Below, in pieces: positions 1-11,822 of a stretch of DNA of 64,000 nt. Every line of letters begins with the position of its first letter. The first letter of the stretch is position 1. The notes beneath the pieces were generated by a model that was not told the DNA's origin, ran no database searches, and saw only the letters and a list, made by a program, of their open reading frames with translations. The DNA is from Mucidula mucida. Its lineage: Eukaryota; Basidiomycota; Agaricomycetes; Agaricales; Physalacriaceae. The translations under genes and the position numbers were made by a program. The stretch covers positions 1,054,001 through 1,118,000 of the forward strand of contig JADNYV010000001.1 of assembly GCA_015501055.1 (NCBI GenBank), read 5' to 3'.

Positions 1-878
1 CAACATCCAGTTAGAATTTTATCCGTTGTGTATGTGTTTAAATCGTATTCCTCCTGGATACACCTTGACGAAGCTTGTTCTTAGCTGTATTGATGGATAA
101 AGGTATCATCGTTGGAGCAGAAAGTGAGACTGCTACTCGATCGAATCTGCCCTTTGTGATGTTCAGACACGCAACAAGTGTTAGTACATGATTATGTCTC
201 CTCGTTTATGAACTAACAACGACATTACAGTCACATCTATTTCTCCATCATATCTTTCTCTGTCACTTGGAAGCCCGCCAGATCCAAGAAGCCGTCGCTT
301 TTGCAGCTCATTATCAAAGTCTCGTGTACTTTGCTCATGCGCTTGAGATCTTGTTACACACCGTCGTCGAATCGGAGGCGAATCTCGATGCCGATGTCGA
401 TTGCTCAGACGACGCCACCATCCTCCCAATGGTAGTCGAATTTTTAGATCATTTCGACGAGGCTCTTGATGTTGTCGTGAGATGTGCTCGGAAAACAGAG
501 ATGATCAGATGGCGGCGGCTCTTCAACGTCGTTGGGAATCCGAAAGTTCTATTCGAAGTACAACCTCTATTTTTTCAGTCAACTCCGGCTAATTCAGACT
601 ATTTCTAGGCTTGTCTCACGTCTCAACGACTGAACACCGCAGGGTCGTATCTTCTTGTACTTCACAATCTGGAGCAATTGGACGAAAACAACCAGGATGC
701 GGTCAGATTATTGACCATTGCCATTGGCGCGTGTAATTGGCAACTATGTCGGGAAATTCTTCGTTTCCTTCATTCTATCGACGATTCCGGCGATGCGTTG
801 CGTAACGCGCTAACACTGACCAAATTGGACTTTGCTGCGAAGGAAGAGCTAATAGGTAACGGACAGGAACCTATATAA
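1..878 (+). CDS. RIC1: RIC1, C-terminal part (Rab6/Ypt6 GEF subunit), cut by window start
   Basis: This is the C-terminal RIC1 domain of the Ric1 subunit, which with Rgp1 activates the Golgi Rab Ypt6/Rab6. Four exons can be read: 1-29, 85-179, 231-557 and 609-878, separated by 51-55 nt introns. Joined, they give the characteristic segments NIQLEFYPL, GIIVGAES, HALEILLHTVVE, HFDEALDVVVRCARKTE, GNPKVLFE and NNQDAVRLL in the family order. The N-terminal WD40 propeller lies outside the window. The reading frame closes at a TAA at 876-878; a short further intron at the extreme 3' end cannot be excluded. The next gene is convergent and ends about 65 bp away. Confidence 0.9.
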
Positions 879-943
879 CCTACTAGATGCTATAGGTGCC
901 TATGGAGTAGGTATCGTTGTATCTACTTGAAAGCTGGGCTTGA

Positions 944-2353
944 CTAGTAGAAATCATCCCGCACTGTATGGTCAGGATCTATCCAAACTCGGAGACCGTC
1001 GAATGCCGGCCTGACCCAGGCCGGAGTATTCTCCTTGTCGTCGTGCATAACAAGCGATACACCTTCTTTCTCGCAGGCTGTCATGTTGTCCAACCAGGCG
1101 TTCTGTCCCAGTGGCTTGCCGGCCGTGACAACTTCGGTTATGCGTGTCCATTCATCATGAGTAACTTCATGAGAGAATCCAATGAGATAAGAACGTGTCG
1201 CGCGCATACGTCGGACCGCTTCTATCGCACTGCCGATACCTAGGTGCGAAGTGAACGGGCGGAGGTGCAAGGTGTCGATGATGAACAGAGGAATGCTTTG
1301 ATCTTTCGGTGGTAATATCAGTTCCCAGACGTCCTCCGGGATTAGCGAGGTATCGGATATGTAGACAATGTCTTTCTGAATCTTGAAACCGAGGCAGAAG
1401 TACGGGTGTATGACTTCGTCTTTTTTCGCCTTGAACGCGGATATTGTACTTTTCTGCAGGCGGTCTAGAGACTCTTTGAGGTTCATTTGCGCCATTTGGA
1501 TAGTAGGCGTTGAAGGAACTGTTGCCGGTGTCGAACCCACAGAAGGACAGGGCATTGGGGTGAATATTCGGCCATGTTGAACGGCGAAAGGCATAATCGT
1601 GATTCCGGTGTCTCCGATTTGGAATGCTTCGGTCTCTTTGATGATGTGCCACTTGAATTCAGGGACCTGAGCTTAGTGTAAATGAGTGACAAAGTGAAGA
1701 AGGGTAGGAGGCTTACATCTCCTCCGCCTGATGCAAACTCTTTATCAACAAGATATGGGAAACACCGTTGGACTTCGGTGAAAGTGAACGCCGTAAGGTA
1801 GACGTCAATGTGGTCTTGGATTTTCTTTCCCAGCGTCCAGCCTGCCAACTAGAAATAAGACACAACTCGATCAACCCCCGTAATGAAAAGTACCTCGCAG
1901 ATCGTCTAGGCCATTCATGGCTGAATTTCATAGGAATTAACGAAAGCGCCAATGAGCAAAAGTCTACTTACCATCAGCATGAGGATGCGTAAGCAGGAGG
2001 GCATCTATCCTCCGTAGCCCGTATTTGGGAAACCACTCCAGAGCTGCAGCTTGAAAGGTTTTGCCTGCATCGATGACGATTGTCCTACAGTGAGAACATA
2101 ATTTCTTAAGTTGCCAAGACGTAGCCTATAGGCATATGTCGACGCACACATCCTTTCCGTTACTGGGAGCAGCTATTCTGATGACAGCACTAGTATTTCT
2201 CCGTTTGTTTTTCATGCCTTCAGGTTTGAGCGTTGACAAGCAAGTAGCACATTTGCGACCATCAGGCGGAGACGTGAGACAGTCGACATGAGGAATACTC
2301 GCAGACGTTCCAGTACCGAGGAATATGAACTCGATAGGACGTTCGCTCGACAT
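944..2353 (-). CDS. MBL-fold metallohydrolase (PhnP-like phosphodiesterase family)
   Basis: The start at 2353 gives an N-terminus with the strand [13 protein letters not shown] and a Cys cluster (DGRKCATC) seen in PhnP-type cyclic phosphodiesterases of the metallo-beta-lactamase fold. Across introns, the next exon (about 1990-2090) holds [10 protein letters not shown] and the zinc motif THPHADAMNGLDD, the HxHxD part of the active site. Exons near 1713-1848 and 944-1650 complete the fold, with a His in MPFAVQHG and a C-terminal SHEVTHDEW segment. At least four introns interrupt the gene. The substrate is unknown: homologues act on cyclic phosphates, but that is family knowledge and not shown here. 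It converges on RIC1 and is divergent from the oxygenase gene, with about 190 bp between starts. Confidence 0.85.
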
Positions 2354-2542
2354 GAAGGTTAAGATGAAGGATTATCTTCAACGATTATCACGACATCCGA
2401 TCAGAGTTGATCTAATCCTTGTTACTCGCGCGACTCAGACTTGATTATCTTCCGCTAATTACAGAGAAGGCACGGATCTAGTAAGTACTGATCATCTCTG
2501 ATCTGCTTCCTTCACCTTCCACCACTCTTGAACGCGCCCGTA

Positions 2543-4041
2543 ATGCCAGATGAGATGATCGCGTACACTCGCGAGGGTGCCGTTCTGGTATCTTACTCTA
2601 CTCTCATTTCTGCGCCCGAGACGCTAAGCCCTGCCATCGGTCAGACTATACTGCAATCCCCTCACCGCGTCCTCGGCTCATCTTCTGGCAGAGAAGGCGT
2701 TCGGTTCAGGTCCCGAATGTCTGGGAATCATCGTCGTTAAGGATCTGCCTCCAGCCTATATTGTCCAACGAGAGAGACTTCTCAAGCTGGCATATCACTT
2801 CGCCCACCTTGCCCAGGAGCGAAAAGAGAAATATAGTGATGAATCGAGTAATTATAGGTCGCGTTTCCCGGATATTCTACGCGTAGTTACAATATGCTCA
2901 CGGCTCGTGTAGCTTTGGCTGGTCGCACGGAAAGGTATGTGGTGTTAGACGCATACTAGTAAATTGCCTTGACTTCATTTTGAAGGAAATAATGAACGGA
3001 AAACCAGGCGCGTTATGATCAGCTCCTCCAAGCCAGGAAACTGACTCGAACACACCAACAGACGTTTTGAAGGGCTCCTACTACGCGAACCCCATCATTG
3101 ATGCGCCTTCTGTGAGTCAAGAACTGACAGAAGAATGGAAAGAATACTACCGACCCAACATCTGTATCTCTTCCTCTTGTTATCTGGCCTGAAAATGACT
3201 AGAGTGGTTACATATAGGGCCCGACCCGAACGAACCAGGGGTTGAAGGCTTCGAGGACGCGTTCAAAGCTCTAGGCCGTTGTGTCTTTCACACCGGATGT
3301 GCCCTCGCCGCGGCATGTCAGCCATTTGGTAGGCATTTGATCTTGTGCTTGACTTCCTCCTCAATACTAACACATTCATTCAGCACTGTCGCAGTTCTCG
3401 GACACCACTCTGTCACTTCCCGAATTGATCAGCACGTCTCAAACGACCAAAGCACGACTCCTTCATTACTTTCCTCCCTCGCCTGACACGCCTCATCAGG
3501 TCGACGAAGACGAGCCAGTTGACAGCTGGTGTGGATTCCACCTAGATCACTCCCTGCTCACCGGTTTATGCTCGGTATGTCCCAGCTGGGCACCGCCTGT
3601 AAGCAAAACTAAGAGTTTGTTTAGGCTATGTTCCTTCGTGAAGGGGACCCGCATGGAGCGTCACCCACAGAAGTACCATGTCCATCTAGCACTTCAGGAC
3701 TGTATATACGAACCAGGGGAGGGGAGCTAACGAAAGTATCGATCCCGCAAGATTGTCTGGCCTTTCAAACTGGAGAAGCCTTGGAACTCGCCACGGGGGG
3801 TAAATTGCGGGCGACTCCCCATTGGTGAGCCTCATCTATATTCATTAGACGAGGTGACCAATTGTATCGTAGCGTGCGCGTCGGTGGCAGCAGTCAGGAT
3901 ATTTCTAAAATATCGAGAGAAACATTTGCCTTGTTCATGCAGCCCGACACGGAGCAGTTACTATCCCATACTGGAAAAACCTTCGGTCAGTTCAGTCGAG
4001 ACATTTTTGAATGTCATTACGGAGAGAAGAAGTCTACATGA
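2543..4041 (+). CDS. Fe(II)/2-oxoglutarate oxygenase-like protein (isopenicillin N synthase-like fold)
   Basis: The frame opening at ATG 2543 (MPDEMIAYTREG) continues through several introns to a TGA at 4039-4041. Recognisable segments are CLGIIVVKDLP, LKGSYYANPI, EDAFKALGRCVFHTGCALA, the iron ligands in CGFHLDHSLLTGL (HxD), GLYIRTRGGE, a distal His in ATPHCVRV and SRETFALFMQPD. The HxD...H arrangement and the following Arg/Ser region fit cytosolic 2OG-Fe(II) oxygenases of the clavaminate/IPNS-like group, which oxidise small molecules. No substrate can be assigned. Splice sites between 2740 and 3425 are the least certain part, where exons are short. The gene converges on ATG26. Confidence 0.8.
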
Positions 4042-4175
4042 AGAGCGTAATCTAAAGATTAAATAAATGAATGTAACTATAATACCAGACCGATGAACCA
4101 GAGATGACATGATTTATGATGCGAAGAGGCATAGCAAGTACAATGTGTGCAAGAATATATAGCAATCAAGAGTCA

Positions 4176-7100
4176 TTACGATTGGGAATTAATTGATATT
4201 GTACGACGACGAGGTGAACCGGGAATGAAAGCATCTGGTAACACAGATAACATGGCAGCGAAACCACTGTTTCGTTTGCTGTTGGATTTGCTGTCACGGG
4301 AGCCGAATGAGGAACGACGCTCGTCTTGCTCGGATATAACGCTCCAGTCTTCGCTGGGAGCGCCACCACCGCTAGAACTCGAACCAGATGAAGGATCTAC
4401 CGGACCTGAACTCTGCCGACGATGTTGACGAATCGTCCCTTGTCCGGTGTCGGCCTCCTCTTCATCTTCGCTTTCCGATATAGTGCGTTTGATCAAGGAA
4501 CGAGCGTAATCGAGGTCGCGGTAGATTGATTCGACAGCAGTAGCGACACCATCCTCCTAGGTAGAGATCAAATCAGTATCAATATTGAACATCCGAAGGT
4601 GTCTCGAGACGTACTCCGCGGATCTGTTCTCCAATAAGCTTTGCCCGCTCTATTTGCTTGCGATCGGTGGTTGCAAGGATGAGAGCGTCCGTTAAAGAGT
4701 CTATGGTGAGTTTCCGAACACCTGATCCCACTCCCAACGCTTCTACTCTGTCGGCCCAAAAAAACTGATCTCCAAAGAACGGTTTGATGATTGTCGGTAT
4801 CCCAGCTACCAGAACGTTGAGTGGATTTTAAACCATCATCAACAGAAAACTCACATCTGAGACTAGCACCCGTTGTGCCTGCGCCACCATGATGACAAGC
4901 GGCGTCGATACGACGGAATAGCCAGTCATGAGGAATGGACGAGATAGAATATATTTGTTTCGGTAATGGTTCTTCCGAATCAGAGGCATCTGCAGTCTTG
5001 ACATGCAAGCGATCTGACCATCCTTTAGAAAGTATGGCATGTACACCGCTTTGAACAACAGCTTCGATGACGCAGCGCGTCATTGCCCTAGGATCCGATA
5101 CCACAATGCTTCCAAAACCAATGTACACAACCTTCTTCTCGAGCTTGTGCGCGTTGTCAATGAATGCGACCAAATCAGGGGGGGAGTCCATTTCTTAGCA
5201 CTGACATCGGCATCCTCAAGGAACCAATAACCTGTCACCAATGAGCTTGAGAACTGGTATGAGATGAGACAAACCTGTGACGCGTATCCACTCTGGCCAG
5301 TCTAAAGGAGGAGGTACGACGTGCGGACTGAAATTGTATAGGAATGGGATCTTGTGTGGCTCCATCTTATCGAGACTAGTGGCTCCGAGATGAAGTAAAT
5401 TTCTCCGCCACCTGTTGATTTGGCCAGAAGTGGCACGCCAAAACACTTGGTCGAACATAACATATGACTGAGCGAGAGTCAGCTTTCAGTTGAGGATAGT
5501 ACGCGGAACGTACCATATAGTTATAGCTTCCGCCCATCTACATACAATGCGTCAATGCTCTGCGATCGGGATGAAGTAGTAACGGACCTTGCGCTCAGGA
5601 ACAGCAAAAGCATGAGGGTACGCTCTTGTACGCGACCATGTCATAGTAAACGCACGGAAGTAGGGTATAGCCAATGCCTCTGCAATATGGTAGCCACCCA
5701 TAGCACTCGGACTTTCGATGAGAACATCCGTTCCTTGGCATGCTTCCCAAGACGTCTTCAACAGATCATCAAGCCAACCTCTAAACTAGAATAAAGGGAT
5801 AAGTCATGTACAAATTACTGACGATGATGAAAAGTAGCACCTTTTGAAGTCCCTCCTTCATGAAAGATAAGGTAAACATGCCGTTCTCAACACAAATCCT
5901 CATTAATTCAGCAGGATCTCCGCCGACGTAACCAAACTCTATGTCTTGCTGCAGCGAAGTCAGCACAATGAAATTTTTCAATGCAGGAGCTTACAGCTTC
6001 TATCCAGTCTTTGAATTCACGATGGGTAGCAATACGAACCCTATGTCCATCAGCTTTCAAGCCTTTGGCTAAAGCAATATAGGGTTGAACGTCTCCTCGT
6101 GAGCCAATCGTAAGGAACGTAAAGTGAAGACTCTTTTGAGGCTTGAATGTAAGGAATGTCGATGATACAGAAGTGAACATAACGGCCGGCAAGGAATCCG
6201 TTAAGCTTTCCGATGTGGGGATAGGATCATCCTGTGATCCTCCAGGTGACCTCGTTTCGAACTCTTCAAGTACAAGCGCGTCTAGTTTTCCTTGGGTAGG
6301 AATGTTCGTATCTCCTGCTGCCAATCGTTTGTGTACATCCTCCATCTGCTTCTCCAGCAGAAAGACAAACGTGTCGCGTTTGTCCTCTGCATTGAACTCA
6401 AAGAACAACTCCTCATGTCCTCTCACTATAATTATGAGTCCATGATGACCAAAACGCGTTGCTTTCGACTTCTCTGTCGCGAGAATGTCTCGGAGTGGTA
6501 ACGTCATCTGGGGGTACACTTCATTAATACACGCCGTTACAACAGAGAAAGGGAACAAACCCGCGTGCGGGACGTCAATGGCCCAGAAGATTTGAAACAG
6601 AAGTAGTTTGTGGAAATATAAAGTCGACCAAAAACAGGAAGGAGACGAAAAATGTAACCAGGGAAATCTTGGGGGCAATGAGATTATAATTGAGAGAAAG
6701 TTGAATGCAGCGTACAGCCAAGTAACATCTCCTTTTCGTCGTAGGCGAACGATGTCCGGAACTTGTCCACCACGTCTCCGTCAATAGCCATTTCCGGAGT
6801 ATCCAACACGCTAAATGCCATGTCGCCCATGCTGCTTAATTTGCTTCCAGAGACGCTGCTAGTGGAGGAGTAAACCTCTTTGACGGGAGCCGGAGGAGTG
6901 GTCGGAAGAGCTGATGATACTGATGAGGTGAAGAATCGAGTTGTACGGGCACCCTTGAGCCAGCTTGGGACTCCAACGTTCCACGAGCTGCCACTCGACG
7001 TGTTGCTCTCTCTACGGGTCAAGGAAGTTTGGTCAGGGACAAGGGAAGGCGTCAAAGAAGTAGAAGGTGGGTACGTGTGATGGTATTCCTGGTTTGCAGG

Positions 7101-9398
7101 TTTCGGGGTTAGGTTCAAATCTTCGTCCTCTTCAGAAGTATGCGAATCTAGCTGTTTCAATGGCGAACCGGTGGTTGTGACAGGTACAAAAGAAGCGGAT
7201 GATCGCTTGGAGATATGCGTGAACTCCTCCATTACGTCTGGCGCAGACTCAGAAGCCGGCATAATTTGAGGGCGTGAATCGCCAAATGGTCGCAGTAGCG
7301 AGGCAATTCGGAAGCCCGATCCGCTGGCTTTGTCTCTGCTGACCTCTGCCGCTGTTGGCACGCTAACCGTTCGTTCTGGGTAGGAGTTTAATGGAGCCCG
7401 AGTTACAGTTGTATCCAAAACTGTCTTGGGGCTACCGTCGTCGTATTCGGTAGCGGCTCGATGAGTTCGTACCGCCTCGCGGATTTGATCCAGTGCAGAG
7501 GGCAAGTCATGAAAATATGCGAAGAAGTACGAATCCACGGACAGGAGACCGGATGCCTCTTTATCTAAAACTTTGATTTCGATAGTTTCGCTGAAATCCA
7601 TGGCAGATGATTTGTCGACATCAAGAATGGCCGAGTATGGTATGGCGATCTGATTGAAATCAGATTCATGTCCCATGGGGGCATTGCAAATCATACCTTG
7701 ACGCTATCACCCATGTTCTGTGCTTTGAATATAACCTTGCGAATCGCTTTCACCCACTCTTCCCTGCTGGGCACGGAATCTGCGTACAGCAGAACCGTCT
7801 TCTGGTTGGTCCGTACGCGAAACTCTTTTTCTCCTACAGGTTCACACGATATTGCGTAGCGCAGATCGACTATTCCGTGTGGGAAGTAGGGGTCCTATCG
7901 GGACATTCAGAAAGCGCATTTCTAGTAACCATCAAGGACTGACTGAAGAGGACTGATACCAACTGAGGGCATCATTCTTCAACACGAACCAATGTTTTAT
8001 CCAACGCTTGGTTCGTGTTGCTTTCTTGCTCAGCGAGCCCGACTTGAGCACTTGGTCCTAAGCATCACGTCAATACATAGGACATCGCTCACATGTGAAA
8101 TGGTTACCTCTTTTGAGGGCATATGGGCAAAGAAGCACAGATACGTGTTAGTAAGGTACATGTAACCTTGCAAGACTGAAAATTCTGTTAACCTCGAAAT
8201 GAAAACACTTTGAAGGACTCACGTATGGAGCGAAGAAGCCAACAGGGCATCTCTAGATCAGGAATTAGCTGAATCAATGACAGTCGATGGAATTCGTACC
8301 TGCCCGGACTTCTTCAATACCGTCCAATTCATAGATTTGACGGAGCTTCTCGGCCAACATGGCGCGTCTTTGCAGACGAACGGTGGCCATACTCCCAGTC
8401 CGTGAGAACGTTGCTTTCCCCAAAGCACCGACTCTTGAAGAAGCCTTGGAAGCAAGCGGGGTCTTGGGATCGGAGGCTCTGGGGGTTGTTACCTCGAAGT
8501 CATCCGCAGAGTCATCAGAGCCTTCGTCATCGGACAGCGAACTAGATACGGGCTCGTCGTCGTTAAGTTCGGCGTACTCTGGAATGCCGAGGCGTCGTTG
8601 TGAGCCGGGCCCGACGCTGAGCTTTCGTGACCGAGCGAGTGGACGATAGATAGTGTGGATAGAGGATGCGAGATGCGGTGCTAAATGGCAATGATTATTT
8701 TGTGGATAAAGAACAAAGCTGTAGATCTTACATGGCCGCGTTTTGTCCTCCTCCTCGCTTTCAGAGTCGGTGACGGGGGTGAGGCCGCTGTGATTCATGA
8801 TCTCGTCATCATTGTCAGGATCCTTCGTCCAAGGGAGTGCTTGGAGCGCTTGAATCAAGGTTTGTGTGCCTGCGCGCATCTGCGGAAGTGAGAACATGTT
8901 GTGTCGGCCAACGAAGTGTAACATACGGATCCATCGCCACGGAATGAGCTAAGCAGAGGTCTAGCGGGCGGCGGCGAGGGCGGGGTAATGAAAGGGGAAT
9001 CGTCTGTGGGTTTCATTGGGGACGTTGGACGAGAGGGAGAAGGTGTACTGGCAGTAGAAAGCATGTCTACACGGACAGTCAATTACGTCCATCTCGACGA
9101 GAGCCAAGTACGTACCATCCACGCGGTCCGCCGAGGGTTCTCTGGCCTTTCCTTTCCTGCTGAGACTGAACAGACGCCGATGACCTGGTGGTGAACCAGG
9201 AGACGATCTGCCGCTAATACTTCTCCCCAGTTTGTCTACAGTCTTCTCTACAGCAGAAGAGAGGCGCTTGACGCGACGGCTGCTAGGTGATGTTTGGGTG
9301 TCCTTGAGAGGAGACTCGACGAATCCCAAGGCCTCAGGCGATGTGCTCAGAGGCGGCGCGGCTTGCGGGTCGTGGAAAATAGCTTGGAGCGGTGCCAT
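4176..9398 (-). CDS. ATG26: Sterol 3-beta-glucosyltransferase (ATG26/UGT51), GRAM-PH-GRAM-GT1
   Basis: A long, intron-rich gene starting at 9398 ([11 protein letters not shown]) and ending at a TAA at 4176-4178; the protein should be about 1,400 residues. From the N-terminus it shows a Ser/Pro-rich leader, a first GRAM domain (about 8.0-8.4 kb, [16 protein letters not shown]), a PH domain (about 7.7-8.1 kb, [12 protein letters not shown]), a Ser/Thr-rich linker, a second GRAM domain (about 6.3-6.5 kb) and a UDP-glucosyltransferase domain (4.5-6.2 kb). The GT part has [20 protein letters not shown], the central IGFGSIVV strand and the donor-binding [19 protein letters not shown] box. The enzyme moves glucose from UDP-glucose to ergosterol; in some yeasts it is needed for pexophagy. 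A charged, Ser-rich C-terminal tail follows the catalytic domain. The 5' end faces the SUR7-like gene across 196 bp. Confidence 0.93.
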
Positions 9399-9594
9399 CC
9401 CTCAAGAATGTCCTAACCGGAGTCTGCTTCAGCTTCGGAGCTGCTGGGGACCGGGGTGCGGCATCTGCCGAGCCCGTGCTTCAGTGCGCTCAACACGTTT
9501 CTTTCCAAGTTGCAAGTGCGTTCACTCTGCCTCTTCCCCTTCTGCGTCTCCATCCCTCTCGTCTACGACTTTTGACGTCCATCCAACTATTTTA

Positions 9595-10711
9595 ATGAGA
9601 CTACGAGGAGAGGTGTGTCAGGGTGCTGGTACGCTATTATCACTGGCCACCTTGATTCTGTTGATATTTACCCATGTGCGCGTCTTTTCTTGATTCCACA
9701 CGTCCCCCATCTAATCTGCAGCTAGGTCGGGCAAATAAACACGAGTTCTGTCCCTCGTGGTATATACATGGTACACTCGATTGCGATCTCGGAAGCAAAC
9801 GCCCTCACAATTTGTGTAGGCCAAGTTGAATGTTTCGCAATATGGGTGTGTTGCCTCTATTTCTGTCATGCCGTTCACTGCTAAATCTAGTCAGACAAGC
9901 ACTCCAGACTGCGCTCCTCGATCCTATTTTTGGCCTTTACACGACGAATTTCTCAGAACCTTTACTACAATCCCAAGGCCTGCGCCAGTATTACGAATTT
10001 GGACTTTATGCTCACTGCGGTTACAATGAATCGAGTGTGGGTCTCTGCTCGAATCACTCCGCCGCTTACCAGTATCGCCCATATGCCATTATGACCGGAG
10101 ATATGAGGTGGGTTTCCTCCCCACTACGTACCTCCCTCGGCTTACTCGTTTCAGAGCGAATTACTCTACCATCACGCAAGCGCTTGTTGAAGGAACTTCG
10201 TTCAGCGATTCCACCGATCTCGGTAAATCAACCAACGGCGCTTATTACACTATTCTACTTGGCACGATCTTTTCGTTCTTGGCTTTAGTAACGTGAATTC
10301 TTCAAGTCTGTTTTTCTTCGTCGTCGTCTCATGAATGGGCAGGGGCGTAACGAAGCACAACGTCTTCTTTGTCATTTCCACTACATTCGCATGCCTCACT
10401 AGCATATTCGTATTGTGTGGCGCTGCAATTTGGACGGTCATGATAAACAAGTCTAGTGATATCAATGACGTGATGGTGCGTCTTTTCGATAGTCTCGCAT
10501 CTTCCCTTTACCTTTCTCCTTAGGTTGGAGATACTACTCCAGTGGACATCGGAATAGATGTTTCTATAGGCTCAGGACTTTATTTACTATGGGCGGCTTT
10601 TGCCTGCTCTTTTGCTTCCCTCATACCTTATTTCATCAGGTTAGTCCCTAGCCATCTCATTCTTCTTAAATATCTGATCACTTGTCTAGTTGCTGCACGT
10701 ACCGAGGTTGA
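9595..10711 (+). CDS. SUR7/PalI-like four-helix plasma-membrane protein
   Basis: The ATG at 9595 starts a hydrophobic first helix (GTLLSLATLILLIFTHV). After an intron the frame gives INTSSVPRGIYMV, then a Cys-containing extracellular loop with GLRQYYEFGLYAHCGY, and three further membrane segments near 10230-10290, 10370-10450 and 10560-10640. It ends with CCTYRG and a TGA at 10709-10711. Four helices with a YxxGLW/Y-like first loop and paired Cys are the pattern of the fungal SUR7/PalI (claudin-like) family, which sits in eisosome/MCC membrane domains or in pH signalling. The exact member cannot be told from sequence. At least five short introns are present. It shares a 196-bp divergent promoter region with ATG26. 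Confidence 0.8.
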
Positions 10712-11463
10712 CGTTGATCGCCTTACCTTATGAGAACAACCTTATATATATTATTTAGCGTATTTACGAACCACAACGAAACAGCTCAAAATTGCGAATC
10801 AGGTACTTCGATCAGCCGGGCTCATCGAGTCCAGTACACAGCATTCGCCGCGCCTAAGACAGATGCCCGCTGCGCAATATCCCAAGTCTAAGGCAACGCT
10901 GATATTAGCAGTTGTGATACCGGCACGTAATATAGCTCATTCGATGGCGGCGGGCGCGCCGCCGCTCATAGAAGCTGAAAGTTCAAGTAAAACCGTTAAG
11001 GTTTCAAACTTTCCAACGTGGTAGGGTGGCGCTTATTAACTTCGGGAGGTCGGCTTTAATATTTCAATACTGGCACGCGTTGTATCAGACAGTTGGGCTA
11101 GGTTTTGATAGACCTTGGGTTTACTGCGATAACGGTATTGATATGGTATTGAAACTCAAGGGCTGGAGGGTAGGTTTTGATACCGGCACATGACTACTGC
11201 ACATGCCGGTGCGCTAGCGCTCAGAGGGCCGGGGGGTAGCGGGACTAAGGCGGGATGCGGGCGGCACGGCGCTACGCCACATCACGTGTCTAAAACACGT
11301 ATCGAAATCGTTACTAATAGTTTCAAAACCTGAGCTTTCTGGGAGGGTCAGGACGTAGTATGGATACCGCTTCTAACATCATGATCCCCGGGAGGTTTCC
11401 TGCGCCAGGCGCCTGGCGCCACCTAGTTAGGTCCCACCTGAGGTGGCACACAAAAATGACATA
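10712..11463. repeat. Gene-free stretch with degenerate GGTTTTGATACCGGCAC-type repeats and palindromes
   Basis: No coding frame is supported here. The 11-mer GATACCGGCAC occurs at 10916-10926 and 11179-11189, the 10-mer GGTTTTGATA at 11101-11110 and 11173-11182, and looser copies (for example AATACTGGCACG near 11065) lie between. A hairpin with ACCGGCA/TGCCGGT arms spans 11182-11210, a GC-rich near-palindrome lies at about 10947-10965, and a perfect 18-bp palindrome at 11402-11419. The region reads as a decayed repeat or mobile-element remnant beside a tRNA gene, a common landing place for fungal retroelements. No terminal repeats or transposase fragments were found, so the element type stays open. 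Confidence 0.45.
11402..11419. repeat. Perfect 18-bp GC-rich palindrome
   Basis: GCGCCAGGC at 11402-11410 is followed at once by its exact reverse complement at 11411-11419, with no spacer. It lies 45 bp from the 3' end of tRNA-Lys, in the repeat-rich stretch. Confidence 0.9.
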
Positions 11464-11546
11464 GCCCACCGCGAGGGTCGAACTCGCAGCCTTCAGATCG
11501 CCTAGCCTTAAGAGTCTGACGCTCTATCCGATTGAGCTAGGCGGGC
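11464..11546 (-). tRNA. tRNA-Lys(CTT) with a 10-nt intron
   Basis: Read on the minus strand, GCCCGCC at the 5' end pairs with GGTGGGC at the 3' end. The D arm has GCTC/GAGC, the T arm GCGAG-TTCGACC-CTCGC, and the anticodon stem TCAGA/TCTGA. The loop CTCTTAA carries anticodon CTT (Lys, AAG codons). Ten extra bases (AGGCTAGGCG, or the same shifted by one) sit one base 3' of the anticodon, the standard place for eukaryotic tRNA introns. Mature length would be 73 nt without CCA. The internal A and B boxes expected for RNA polymerase III are present in the D and T arms. Confidence 0.95.
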
Positions 11547-11691
11547 TGTTAGTCTCAGCTTACCCAGATTGATATATAGCTGCAAAGCACTATGTGGAAA
11601 CTGTGTGATCGAGATCAGCCCCCTTGGAACCAACGGTTTCAATTCAATTCAATGCCCGCTCGGCCCTAGTCCGCACGGCATATTTTGTCCG

Positions 11692-11699
11692 TATAAAAG
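11692..11699 (+). promoter_or_regulatory. TATA box of the GH72 gene
   Basis: TATAAAAG lies 131 bp before the ATG at 11823. The stretch between holds pyrimidine-rich runs (TTCCCTTTCTACTTC, TCTAGTCTTCTCTTCC) typical of highly expressed basidiomycete promoters and their transcription starts. It is one of few clean TATA boxes in the window. Confidence 0.65.
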
Positions 11700-11822
11700 G
11701 CGCCCAACCTTCTTGACGTAGTTTCTCTTGGTGGCAGCGGGTGCACATTCCCTTTCTACTTCATCGTTCTAGTCTTCTCTTCCAACTATTTCATTGCAAT
11801 ACCCCCCTTTGTAATTCGCAAC

